38,689 bases of DNA. Source: Clostridia bacterium. Lineage in GTDB: Bacteria > Bacillota > Clostridia > DUPQ01. Made by a program: the position numbers and the translations under genes. Each line of letters begins with the position of its first letter. The stretch's first letter is position 1. The notes beneath the pieces are model-generated. The model worked only from the letters and a program-made list of their open reading frames with translations. It was not told where the DNA came from and ran no database searches. Where the stretch lies: contig JAFGUQ010000232.1 in assembly GCA_016938455.1 (NCBI GenBank), positions 1-38,689 on the forward strand, written 5' to 3'. Positions 15,952 to 25,580 of the stretch are shown piece after piece.

Positions 15952-17091
15952 ATGAACAAAAAATATTTTACTCATGAAATACTGATGGCAGCAATCATAT
16001 GTATCATAATATTTTCAGTATTCCTAATGGTTTCATGCGGTTCTGCAGATGGCTTAGTGAATGACAATGATAAGCTGTCAGAAAACATGTCAGACAAACC
16101 GCAAAAGTCAGAAGCAAGTATGGCATCTGCCATTACCGGTGTTCAATCAACTGTTTCAGAAGGTGTTCCTGACGGGGATATTGGAAACATCTCAAACAGG
16201 CAGCTGGTTTTCAGTGACGGACAAGCACTATATTATGAGAGCTTTGATTTAAATGAACAATCCCATATCTATAGAAAAGATTTAAAGACACAGGAGCTTT
16301 CTACAGTTTTTAACGGGTATGGTATTTATCTGACAGTCAGTGAGAATTTTCTCTATTTTATCGGAAATGAAAGCGGGAATACTACCAAATCTAATTTTAT
16401 CTATAAAGTGAACCTCAGTGACTTGACTTATGAACAGCTGAATGAAGGCGCCTTCAGTGAGATGAGCTATATTGACGGATGGCTGTACTATCTTAGCTCA
16501 TCTGATGACAATAACACTTCCTTTGTCAGGCAGGATATAAACAGTAAGAAGATTGAGACACTTTTGGAAGGAAAAGGCGAACAAGCAATCATATATGATA
16601 ATGAAATATATTATCGATTTGATGGGTATATATATAAAGCTGACTTAAATGGAACCAATCAGGAAAAGGTTGTAGATGACTGGTGTTCGATATTTACGAT
16701 TGGAAACGGGAAAATAATATATGTCAGAGAGATGTATGAAATTAAAACATGTGATATGAACGGGAAAAACATCAAATCAGTGAAGATTAATACTGATAAA
16801 GTTATAAAAAGACTTAATTCATATGACGATTTCATTTATTTTCTGGTCTATGATGAAGGTGATTTTGACGATGACATGTTTGCTTACTCCTATAAAATTA
16901 AAAAAACGGATTTTAATGGGAAAGAAGATTCAACTATTTATGAAGCAAAATCATTGAGGCCTTATTTCAATATCGTTGACAGTGTTGTTTATACACTTGA
17001 TAATTATTCGAAAGACAGCAATTCGGAGAACATGGCTATTATGAATAGTATGAGTTTGGATGGAAGCCATTTTATGGAACTAGAAAGATAG
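15952..17091 (+). CDS. DUF5050-like lipoprotein, paralog of the preceding gene
   Basis: Lipobox LMVSC; shares ...GNI.N.Q, FNGYG, YKVNLSDLTYEQLN, KADLNGTNQEKVVDDWCSIFTIGNGKIIYV with the upstream gene. Confidence 0.7.
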   Translation: MNKKYFTHEILMAAIICIIIFSVFLMVSCGSADGLVNDNDKLSENMSDKPQKSEASMASAITGVQSTVSEGVPDGDIGNISNRQLVFSDGQALYYESFDLNEQSHIYRKDLKTQELSTVFNGYGIYLTVSENFLYFIGNESGNTTKSNFIYKVNLSDLTYEQLNEGAFSEMSYIDGWLYYLSSSDDNNTSFVRQDINSKKIETLLEGKGEQAIIYDNEIYYRFDGYIYKADLNGTNQEKVVDDWCSIFTIGNGKIIYVREMYEIKTCDMNGKNIKSVKINTDKVIKRLNSYDDFIYFLVYDEGDFDDDMFAYSYKIKKTDFNGKEDSTIYEAKSLRPYFNIVDSVVYTLDNYSKDSNSENMAIMNSMSLDGSHFMELER

Positions 17092-17099
17092 GTAAATAT

Positions 17100-17996
17100 A
17101 TGAATACGGAAAAATTTTATAAGAATATGCTCGAAAACATTTCTGATGGTATATATTTTGTTGATGAAAACAGAAAAATCGGTTTTTGGAACAAAGGTGC
17201 AGAGAGAATCACAGGGTATTCAAGTGAAGAAATGGTTGACAAATTATGTTACATGAACATTTTGAATCATGTTGATGTTCATGGTAATGAACTGTGCTTA
17301 AATGGCTGTCCTCTTCAGGCGACAATACATGATGGTAAAGAGAGAGATTCATTTGTTTTTCTAAAACATAAGCAAGGCCATAGAGTACCTGTATTGGTTA
17401 AAACGATTCCTATTAAGGAAAATGACATGATTATAGGTGCTGTTGAGGTATTCAAGTCAGAAAGTGAGAATATAACTGTGACAAAAGAACTGGAAGACTT
17501 AAAGGAAATCTCATTAAAAGATCAGCTTACAGGCCTTCCGAACCGCAGATATCTGGATAATTATCTGTTAGCAAGAAAAAATGAACTGATGTATCTTGGA
17601 GTTCCATTTGGAATTATGTTTATTGATATTGATCATTTTAAGATATTCAATGATACATATGGTCATGATACAGGAGATGAAGTGCTTAAGATGGTAGCAA
17701 ATGTGCTGCTAAATTCAACAAGAAGCAATGATTTGATCGGTCGATGGGGTGGTGAAGAGTTTCTTGGCATTTTTTCTGGGATTGATCTTAAAAGCTTAAA
17801 ATTGTTGTCTGAAAAAATTCGAATACTGGTTGAAAAATCATCAATAAGTAAAGATGAAAATGCTTTACATGTGACGATATCCATAGGTGCTACCATGGTT
17901 GATAAATATGAACATAGAGCGATTGCAGTTGATAGGGCAGACAAGCTGCTATATAAAAGTAAAAATGAAGGCAGGAACAGAGTGACAGTAGGATAA
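17100..17996 (+). CDS. PAS domain-containing diguanylate cyclase
   Basis: N-terminal PAS (ISDGIYFVDENRKIGFWNKGAERITGYSSEEM), DQLTGLPNRRYLD, and GGEEF signature (GRWGGEEFLGIFSG). Confidence 0.92.
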   Translation: MNTEKFYKNMLENISDGIYFVDENRKIGFWNKGAERITGYSSEEMVDKLCYMNILNHVDVHGNELCLNGCPLQATIHDGKERDSFVFLKHKQGHRVPVLVKTIPIKENDMIIGAVEVFKSESENITVTKELEDLKEISLKDQLTGLPNRRYLDNYLLARKNELMYLGVPFGIMFIDIDHFKIFNDTYGHDTGDEVLKMVANVLLNSTRSNDLIGRWGGEEFLGIFSGIDLKSLKLLSEKIRILVEKSSISKDENALHVTISIGATMVDKYEHRAIAVDRADKLLYKSKNEGRNRVTVG

Positions 17997-18008
17997 GGAG
18001 GATTCGAA

Positions 18009-19694
18009 ATGAAAGAAACATTAACCATTGTTCTTTCCGGGGAAGCGGGTCAAGGACTTCAAACCATCGAGGAATTTTTGGTACAGTCAATAAAAAGTGA
18101 CTATCATGTGTTTTCCAATAAGGAAGTCATGAGCAGAGTCAGAGGAGGAAACAATACAGTTGAGATTGTTATCTCTGATAAGCAGGTATATGCGTACAGA
18201 AATGATATTGATGTTCTTTTTTTATTGAATAATGACAGTTTTGACAGATTGAAAAAGCGGGTTCATGAAAAAACAGTTATCATAGGTGAGAGTTCTTTCT
18301 TGAGTGAAGACAATAAAAAGAAATATGAGATGATTGAATTAAATTTAACTGAATTGTCGAAGACTGCAGGAAATAAGCTTTATGCCAACACCATTCTTTT
18401 TGGGTATATTGCCAGGATGATTTCCCTTGAAACAAGCATTTGTGAACAAATCATAAGAAGTAATTTCAAAAAATTAAAAGAAGAAATCATAGAAGCAAAT
18501 ATTCAGGCTTTTTCCCTGGGGTACAATCATTACAAGAAAACGGCAATGATAAAAGAAATCGCAAAAAACAGCATGGCTGATGATTATAAAATGATTGACG
18601 GTACCACTGCTCTGTCAATCGGAGCTTTAGCTGGGGGCTGCAATTTTGTAGCCTCATATCCTATGTCACCAAGTACCGGAGTGCTGATCTATCTGTCTAA
18701 GAAAGCAAAAGAATTCAATGTATTGGTCGAGCAGGCTGAAGACGAAATTGCAGCACTAAATATGGTTATTGGAGCATGGTATACCGGTGCCAGAGGTCTG
18801 GCTACTACCTCAGGAGGCGGTTTTGCTCTGATGGGAGAAGCTTTGAGCTTGTCAGGAATCACAGAAACACCATGTGTCATACACATCGCACAGCGTCCGG
18901 GTCCTGCCACTGGACTTCCGACCAGAACAGAACAGGGAGACCTGAATTTAGCCCTTTATGCCGGACACGGAGAATTCCCGAGAATTATTTTAGCACCTGG
19001 AAAGCTGGAAGATGCATGCCTCTTAGGGCAGAAAGCATTTTATCTGGCTGATAAGTATCAGGTTCCGGTTATTATTCTTACTGACCAGTATTTTCTTGAA
19101 AGCATGGGCGAAATGAAAAAAATGTTTTTTGAAGAAAAATACCTGAAACAGTTCATCGAAAAAACAGATAGCGGGTATTTGCGCTATAAACTTTCAGATC
19201 ATCCGGTTTCAATAAGAGGAGTTCCTGGTTTTGGTGATGGGTTTGTCAAAGTTGACAGTGATGAACATGGTGAAAATGGATTGCTGACTGAGGATTTTGA
19301 TATCAGGGTACAGATGAATGATAAAAGGCTTGCGAAAGAAAAACTGATTCTTGATGATTACCAGGAAGCAAATCTGATCGGGAGCAGTGAGTATGATAAT
19401 CTCATTATAGGGTGGGGATCCACCTATGGAGTCTTGGAAGAATATGTTAGAGAAAGCAAAGACAGCACTTCTTTTCTATATATTAAACAGGTATATCCGC
19501 TTAGCAGCAAATTGCTGCCATATTTAAGAAAAGCAAAGAAAATCATCTGTGTCGAGAATAATGCAACAGGGCAGTTTGCCAATCTGCTTCACTGGTATCT
19601 TGATGTCAAAGCAGATATTAGAATATTGAAATACAACGGAGAACCATTCAGCATTGAAGAGATTAACCTCAGACTTAAGGAGGCAACAAAATGA
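18009..19694 (+). CDS. 2-oxoacid:ferredoxin oxidoreductase, gamma-alpha fusion subunit
   Basis: N-terminal gamma domain (LSGEAGQGLQTIEEFL, VMSRVRGGNNTVEI) fused to alpha domain (ASYPMSPSTGVLIYLS, EDEIAALNMVIGAWYTGARGLATTSGGGFALM). Confidence 0.9.
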   Translation: MKETLTIVLSGEAGQGLQTIEEFLVQSIKSDYHVFSNKEVMSRVRGGNNTVEIVISDKQVYAYRNDIDVLFLLNNDSFDRLKKRVHEKTVIIGESSFLSEDNKKKYEMIELNLTELSKTAGNKLYANTILFGYIARMISLETSICEQIIRSNFKKLKEEIIEANIQAFSLGYNHYKKTAMIKEIAKNSMADDYKMIDGTTALSIGALAGGCNFVASYPMSPSTGVLIYLSKKAKEFNVLVEQAEDEIAALNMVIGAWYTGARGLATTSGGGFALMGEALSLSGITETPCVIHIAQRPGPATGLPTRTEQGDLNLALYAGHGEFPRIILAPGKLEDACLLGQKAFYLADKYQVPVIILTDQYFLESMGEMKKMFFEEKYLKQFIEKTDSGYLRYKLSDHPVSIRGVPGFGDGFVKVDSDEHGENGLLTEDFDIRVQMNDKRLAKEKLILDDYQEANLIGSSEYDNLIIGWGSTYGVLEEYVRESKDSTSFLYIKQVYPLSSKLLPYLRKAKKIICVENNATGQFANLLHWYLDVKADIRILKYNGEPFSIEEINLRLKEATK

Positions 19695-20542
19695 AACCAT
19701 TTGAATTTGAAAATGAAATTGACATAGCATGGTGCCCGGGATGCGGTAACTATTCCATAAGAAAAGCATTGATCAGGGCATTACAGGAATTAGAAGCAGA
19801 TCCACTGCATACTGTCCTTGTGTCAGGAATCGGACAGGCAGCAAAGATGCCTCAATATGTGAATTGCCACTTCTTCAACGGACTTCACGGAAGAGGGCTT
19901 CCAGTGGCTGTTTCTGTCAAGGCATGTAACCCGCATTTAACTGTAATTGCAGAAGGAGGGGATGGAGACATGTATGGTGAAGGTGGAAATCATTTCATTC
20001 ATAATATTCGTCGAAATCCCGATATCACGCATCTTGTTCATAATAATATGATTTATGGTCTAACAAAAGGGCAGGCATCACCAACTTCTCAAAAAGGATT
20101 TGTGACCAATGTTCAGGTTGATGGAGTCATAAATCAGCCGTTCAATCCTTTAGCAGTGGCATTATCACTTGGAGCTACCTTTATTGCCCGGGCCTTTTCT
20201 GGTGACATTGACCAGCTGACAGATATCATAAAAGCAGCTGTTAAGCACAAAGGGTATGCTCTGATTGATATTTTCCAGCCTTGTGTGACATTTAATAAAA
20301 CCAATAATTTTGCATGGTATAAGGAAAACACATATTCACTTGATAGTCATTATGATTCCAGTGATAAAGAAAATGCTGCTAAAAAAGTAATGGAGACAGA
20401 AAAATATCCCCTCGGGATTATTTACCGGGAAAATGGGGTGAAAACGTTTGTAGAGAAAATTAATATATATCAGGACAATAAACAGCCGATTGTTTGCAGG
20501 AACAGGGACCTTGGCAAGGTAAATCAGTTGATTAACGACTGA
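19691..20542 (+). CDS. 2-oxoacid:ferredoxin oxidoreductase, beta subunit
   Basis: WCPGCGNYSIRKAL, TPP motif GDGDMYGEGGNHFIHNIRRNPDITHLVHNNMIYGLTKGQASPT. Confidence 0.93.
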   Translation: MKPFEFENEIDIAWCPGCGNYSIRKALIRALQELEADPLHTVLVSGIGQAAKMPQYVNCHFFNGLHGRGLPVAVSVKACNPHLTVIAEGGDGDMYGEGGNHFIHNIRRNPDITHLVHNNMIYGLTKGQASPTSQKGFVTNVQVDGVINQPFNPLAVALSLGATFIARAFSGDIDQLTDIIKAAVKHKGYALIDIFQPCVTFNKTNNFAWYKENTYSLDSHYDSSDKENAAKKVMETEKYPLGIIYRENGVKTFVEKINIYQDNKQPIVCRNRDLGKVNQLIND

Positions 20543-20645
20543 AAAACAGAAATCTGAAGATATTGTTGATTCCCGGATAAATTGTAGTAAAATGGATAGG
20601 GATAATGCAGATAGACTAAAAAGACAAACAGAAACAGGAGCAATA

Positions 20646-21878
20646 ATGGGTAAGACAATATCATATCGTATGACAATGACTGCATGCTACATCGGAAATA
20701 TTGTTCATGCCAGTGTCATTAACTTAACACCTATCCTTTTTATTCCGTTGAAAGAACAGTTTGGCTTTTCCTATTCACAATTAGGATTACTGATATTAAT
20801 TAATTTCATCACACAGGTGTTTGTTGATATTCTGTTCAGCAAAGTGGTTGATAAGTACGGGTTCAGACGATTCATCGTTGCGGGGAACATCATTTGTGCG
20901 GTGGGATTCTCATTGTTTGCACTGACACCTTATCTGTTTATTTCGAATGAATTCATCGGATTTGTCATTGCCACCATTATCTTTTCCGGTGCAGGAGGAC
21001 TATTTGAGCTTCTTTTAAGCCCGATTGTCGATGCCATTCCATCTGAGGAGGCTTCTAAGCCGATGGCTTTACTTCATTCCTTTTATGCCTGGGGACAGAT
21101 AGCCGTCATACTGATAACCACACTTTGCATATTTCTGAAAATAAACTTCAGCATCATTATTGCATTCTGGATGCTGCTGCCGATTTTCAATACTTTTTTA
21201 TTCATGAAAGTTCCATTGGCTGTAAAGCATCAGGGTATCGCTAAAATGAAAATACGAAAGATGATTGCTAATCCGATTTTCATAATAGCTTTTTTTGCCA
21301 TTGCTTTCGGTGCTGCATCAGAACTGGTCATGGGGCAATGGATGTCCTCTTTTATGGAAAAAGGGCTGCTCCTTCCTAAATTAACCGGAGATATGATTGC
21401 ACTTTGCGGATTTGCTTTCATGCTTGGTATGGGAAGACTGATATATGGTATTTTCGGAGACAGATTTAATATTAATAAAGTTCTTATTTACGGATCAATG
21501 CTGGCCGCTGTCTGCTACCTGATTGTGGCATTATCACCTTTTGCATGGCTGTCTGTTGCTGCCTGTATTATTTCAGGATTGTGTGTCAGTCTTTTATGGC
21601 CTGGTACCTTAGTGGTAGCCTCTGGAAAACTGCCTTTTGCCGGTGCTGCCTTATTTGCACTTTTAGCAGCCGGAGGTGATATAGGTGCTTCTGTCGGGCC
21701 ATGGCTGACAGGAATCATCACAGATTTTTCCATACGAATAGCGCCTGAGACTTTCTTAATTTCCGGTGAACAGTTCGGGTTAAGAGCAGGTGTACTGCTG
21801 GCAGCTGTCTATCCGCTTTTTTCAATGATTTTCCATATTTCTTTAAGAAATAAGTCAAATATAAATCAAGTAGAATGA
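20646..21878 (+). CDS. MFS transporter
   Basis: 12-TM-like hydrophobic protein; KVVDKYGFRRF loop motif; start at 20646 (MGKTISYR) preceded by ACAGGAG. Confidence 0.85.
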   Translation: MGKTISYRMTMTACYIGNIVHASVINLTPILFIPLKEQFGFSYSQLGLLILINFITQVFVDILFSKVVDKYGFRRFIVAGNIICAVGFSLFALTPYLFISNEFIGFVIATIIFSGAGGLFELLLSPIVDAIPSEEASKPMALLHSFYAWGQIAVILITTLCIFLKINFSIIIAFWMLLPIFNTFLFMKVPLAVKHQGIAKMKIRKMIANPIFIIAFFAIAFGAASELVMGQWMSSFMEKGLLLPKLTGDMIALCGFAFMLGMGRLIYGIFGDRFNINKVLIYGSMLAAVCYLIVALSPFAWLSVAACIISGLCVSLLWPGTLVVASGKLPFAGAALFALLAAGGDIGASVGPWLTGIITDFSIRIAPETFLISGEQFGLRAGVLLAAVYPLFSMIFHISLRNKSNINQVE

Positions 21879-21940
21879 TATGATATAATATAGGCACACC
21901 ATTTGTGCAGGCTCGTCGATAATCGATAAGGAGCGTTGTC

Positions 21941-22327
21941 ATGGAACCAAGTATTGAAAATGTAAAGACAATCATCTCATATATACCATATTTTGAAGAT
22001 AATAATAATGATATTGCTGTTGTCATCAGCATGGGAAAAACATCATATATTCAGTATGATGAGAATTTTGAGCAGTTTATTCATGAAGTGTATCAGTCTC
22101 AGATTCTTATGCCGAACTATGTAGAATATCTTGCCTTTTACGAGAAATATCAGGATGACTATATTCCATTGATTGAATCTGCTGATTTTGATACATTGAG
22201 AGCAATCTTGACCGGGTATATTGAACAGGAAAAGATACATGAAGGATTATGGCGAAGAGCTTATGAAGAAGATATATTTCTTTACCTGCTTAAAGCATTT
22301 AAAAAGTTATATGACGCACAGAAATAA
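21941..22327 (+). CDS. Small hypothetical protein, DUF6508-like
   Basis: 128 aa ORF with RBS (AAGGAG); SIENVKTIISYIPYFEDN...HEVYQSQILMPNYVEY resembles DUF6508 proteins; family call tentative. Confidence 0.5.
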   Translation: MEPSIENVKTIISYIPYFEDNNNDIAVVISMGKTSYIQYDENFEQFIHEVYQSQILMPNYVEYLAFYEKYQDDYIPLIESADFDTLRAILTGYIEQEKIHEGLWRRAYEEDIFLYLLKAFKKLYDAQK

Positions 22328-22406
22328 AAGTTTTCAAATGATATTGTGAATCCATATCCGATTGTATATAATGCTTATAGAATTTAGAAACATTTAGGAG
22401 TTCATA

Positions 22407-24566
22407 ATGAGTAAAGCACTATCTTATCAGGACAGACTTGACAGAATCAGAGAGATAAAAATGATTCAGACAAAAGAGAAACAGCGCATCTATGGAACTG
22501 ATGGCTATTGGGATATGGATGATAAAGGATTAATTGCACCGCCAGAGTCATTTACCTTTACACCTGAAAGCGATCAGGATGACGGTGAATATTATGGAGC
22601 TAAAATGACTGGATTGAATTACAGGAAACTTCTGGAATCGCATCCTGTCTATATTAATCCGATGAGTTCACTTGCCGGTGGATGGATGTACAGTTTTTAT
22701 GATATAAAAAAACCGAAATGGGATTCACGCATAGACTACTCTTTTTTACATGAACTTCAGGAAAAATACGACCTTGTTCATGGTATCGGAGGGATTCAAC
22801 ATTTCAATGTTGATATTCAAATGGGTCTTACTCTTGGATTTGACGGATTGCTTGAAAAAATCAATAAATATGAGAAACTGCATGGTGAAGACAAGAAAGA
22901 ATTTTATCAAGCAGAAAGAGATGTTGTCCTTGGTATGCTTGACATGATAAGAAGACATGCAGCAGCTGCAAAAGTAATGGCTGAAACAGAGACAAGAGAA
23001 GACATAAAAGAAAATCTCCTGAAAATGGCCTCTGTTAATGAGAAATTACTGATTAGTGCTCCTGAAACATTTCATGAAGCATGTCAATGGGTGGCCTGGT
23101 TCATTCTTTTTGCTGTCATGTATGACTTTAACGGTGCTGGAGGCTCAATCGATAAATATCTTAGACCTTTTTATGAAAGGGATATCAAAGAAGGAATCTT
23201 GACTGAAGAAGAAGCTGTTTTCCATTTAGCCTGTCTACTGGTAGTTGATAATGCATATTATGAAATCGGTGGTACTTATGAAGATGGCAGGGACAGAACG
23301 AATAAACTGACATATCTTGTGATTGAAGCTGCTCATAGAATCAGAATCCCAACAAGTATCTGTCTGAGAGTTCACGACAATATGGATAAAGGGGTGCTTG
23401 AACTGGCTGTTAAGTATCTGTTTGAAGATGATATGGGAACACCAAGCTTTTTGGGGCATGATGCGGTAGTTGAAGGCTTCATGAAAAACGGGTATCCGAT
23501 TGAACTTGCCAGACAACGTGAAAAAACAGGCTGTCACTGGTGTGCGCTTCCAGGTAGAGAATACACTTTAAATGATATTGTCAAGATCAGCTTTCTCGCA
23601 GTGTATGATGTCGCCTTTAAGGAAGTAATCAATGACTCAGAGCATTCTCCGTCTGTTGAAAGAATATGGGACAGTTTTGTGAAACATCTTTCTATTGCAG
23701 TGGATACTATTGCAGCAGGTATGGATTTTCATTTGAAACATATGCATAAAGTGTTCCCTGAATTAATGCTGAATTTATTATGTCATGGACCGATTGAAAA
23801 AGGACTGGACATCAGCAACGGCGGAGTTGAATATTATAATTTATGTGTGGACGGAGCAGGACTGGCCACTGTCGCAGACAGCTTTGCCGCAATTAAACAA
23901 CGTGTGGAAATTGAAAAGAGAATCAGCTGGGAAAAGTTGAAAGAAGTGATCAACAATGACTTTGAAGGAGCTGAGAACATCAGACTGATGCTTAAAAATA
24001 TAAAACGATTTGGAAACGGAGATTCAATCGGAGATGAATTCGCAAAACGAATTTCAGAAACATTTACACAGCTTGTCAAAGAAAAACCGACACCTGAAGG
24101 AAGAAATATGATTCCCGGTCTTTTCTCATGGGCTAACACGATTCCTTTCGGTAAAAAAATCGGTGCCAGTGCCAACGGCAGACATGCTCATATGCCAATA
24201 TCGCATGGAGCTAATCCAGATCCCGGTTTTTCAGATGGTGATACTCCAACAGCAATGGCTAAAGCGGTGGCATCAGTACAGTGCGGATATGGAAATACCG
24301 CTCCGTTACAGCTTGAATTCGACCCTAAAATCGGTGCCACCGAAGAAGGAATCAAACTGATTGTCTCATTTATTGAGAGCCTCTTTCATATGGGAGGAAC
24401 CTTACTTAACATTAACCTTATCAGCAAGGAGAAAATATTGGAAGCTCATAAGGACCCTTCTTTATATCCTGAACTGGTTGTCAGAGTCACAGGCTTCAGT
24501 GCTTACTTTGCCAGTCTTTCAGAAGAATTCAGACAGCTGGTAGTGAACAGAATTGTTGAAGGGTAG
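22407..24566 (+). CDS. Glycyl radical enzyme (pyruvate formate-lyase superfamily), substrate unassigned
   Basis: C-terminal glycyl radical motif RVTGFSAYF (Gly696) 23 residues from the end; putative active-site TGCHWCALPGREYT (Cys376); followed by an activating enzyme. Confidence 0.9.
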   Translation: MSKALSYQDRLDRIREIKMIQTKEKQRIYGTDGYWDMDDKGLIAPPESFTFTPESDQDDGEYYGAKMTGLNYRKLLESHPVYINPMSSLAGGWMYSFYDIKKPKWDSRIDYSFLHELQEKYDLVHGIGGIQHFNVDIQMGLTLGFDGLLEKINKYEKLHGEDKKEFYQAERDVVLGMLDMIRRHAAAAKVMAETETREDIKENLLKMASVNEKLLISAPETFHEACQWVAWFILFAVMYDFNGAGGSIDKYLRPFYERDIKEGILTEEEAVFHLACLLVVDNAYYEIGGTYEDGRDRTNKLTYLVIEAAHRIRIPTSICLRVHDNMDKGVLELAVKYLFEDDMGTPSFLGHDAVVEGFMKNGYPIELARQREKTGCHWCALPGREYTLNDIVKISFLAVYDVAFKEVINDSEHSPSVERIWDSFVKHLSIAVDTIAAGMDFHLKHMHKVFPELMLNLLCHGPIEKGLDISNGGVEYYNLCVDGAGLATVADSFAAIKQRVEIEKRISWEKLKEVINNDFEGAENIRLMLKNIKRFGNGDSIGDEFAKRISETFTQLVKEKPTPEGRNMIPGLFSWANTIPFGKKIGASANGRHAHMPISHGANPDPGFSDGDTPTAMAKAVASVQCGYGNTAPLQLEFDPKIGATEEGIKLIVSFIESLFHMGGTLLNINLISKEKILEAHKDPSLYPELVVRVTGFSAYFASLSEEFRQLVVNRIVEG

Positions 24567-24568
24567 TC

Positions 24569-25465
24569 ATGGAAGGAATAATATTTGACATACAGCGGTT
24601 TTCAATCAGCGACGGACCAGGAATAAGAACGACTGTCTTTCTTAAAGGCTGTTCTTTAAAATGCATATGGTGTCATAATCCGGAGTCTATCAATAGCAAA
24701 AAAGAATTACAGATTGTCAGTCATAAATGCATTGGCTGCGGTAACTGCATCGCAGTTTGCAGAAATCACGGATATGAAATGATTGACGAAAAAAAAGTTT
24801 ATTATAAAGACAGATGTCAATTATGTGGAGAGTGTGTTTCTCAGTGTTATTCTAAAAGCCTGCAGATGTCAGGGAAAAATATGACAGTAGAGGAAGTCAT
24901 GACAGAAATAAGAAAAGATTTGACCTTTTATGAAGATTCTAATGGAGGGGTGACATTTTCCGGAGGAGAACCTCTGCTACAAAGCTTATTTCTGAAAGAA
25001 CTATTAAAAAAGTGTCAATCAGAAGGGATTCATACCGCAGTGGATACTGCTGGGAACGTACCTTTCGGGTCATTTATGCATATCATCGATTATACAGATC
25101 TGTTTCTTTTTGATCTTAAAATGATGGATAGGGAAAAACATAAAAAATATACCGGTGCTTTTAATGACCTGATTCATGCTAATCTGAAAAAATTGGTTCA
25201 GCTTAAAAAACATGTTTTTATCAGAATACCTGTGATTCCAGGTATCAATAACAGCAAAGAAGACATGCAGAAACTCATCGAATTCATTAAAAATCTACCA
25301 ATCGATTTAGTTGAACTTCTTCCATACCACAGTCTTGGTGGAAGTAAATATGAGAGTCTTGCCATTCCCTATGAACTGGCATCATTAAAAACTCCCACTA
25401 AAGAAGAAATGACTGAAATTGGAAAATGGTTTAAGCAGGCAAATATTAACGTAAAAGTTTCGTAA
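24569..25465 (+). CDS. Glycyl radical enzyme activating protein (radical SAM)
   Basis: GPGIRTTVFLKGCSLKCIWCHNPES (CxxxCxxC) plus two extra cluster motifs CIGCGNCIAVC and CQLCGECVSQC; TFSGGEPLLQ. Confidence 0.95.
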   Translation: MEGIIFDIQRFSISDGPGIRTTVFLKGCSLKCIWCHNPESINSKKELQIVSHKCIGCGNCIAVCRNHGYEMIDEKKVYYKDRCQLCGECVSQCYSKSLQMSGKNMTVEEVMTEIRKDLTFYEDSNGGVTFSGGEPLLQSLFLKELLKKCQSEGIHTAVDTAGNVPFGSFMHIIDYTDLFLFDLKMMDREKHKKYTGAFNDLIHANLKKLVQLKKHVFIRIPVIPGINNSKEDMQKLIEFIKNLPIDLVELLPYHSLGGSKYESLAIPYELASLKTPTKEEMTEIGKWFKQANINVKVS

Positions 25466-25507
25466 TGGTCTTTTAAGAAAACTCCAATGAAATATTTATC
25501 ATAACAA

Positions 25508-25536
25508 TTGACATACCTTGTTGAAACAGTTACAAT
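25508..25536 (+). promoter_or_regulatory. Near-consensus sigma-A promoter TTGACA-17-TACAAT for tetR
   Basis: -35 TTGACA at 25508-25513, 17-bp spacer, -10 TACAAT at 25531-25536. Confidence 0.8.
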
Positions 25537-25561
25537 ATGAATGAACGTTCATTCATATTGT
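25532..25561. promoter_or_regulatory. Perfect 30-bp palindromic operator ACAATATGAATGAACGTTCATTCATATTGT
   Basis: Exact palindrome overlapping the -10 and start region of the adjacent TetR gene; contains the ATGAATGAACGTTCATTCAT TetR-type operator pattern. Confidence 0.85.
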
Positions 25562-25580
25562 GCTGATTAAAGGAGTGTTT

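Noticed and set aside
21894-21931. Short inverted repeats GCACA-N5-TGTGC and TCGATAATCGA upstream of the DUF6508-like gene
   Set aside because: Very short stems with no U-tract and no known regulator pattern; could be chance.
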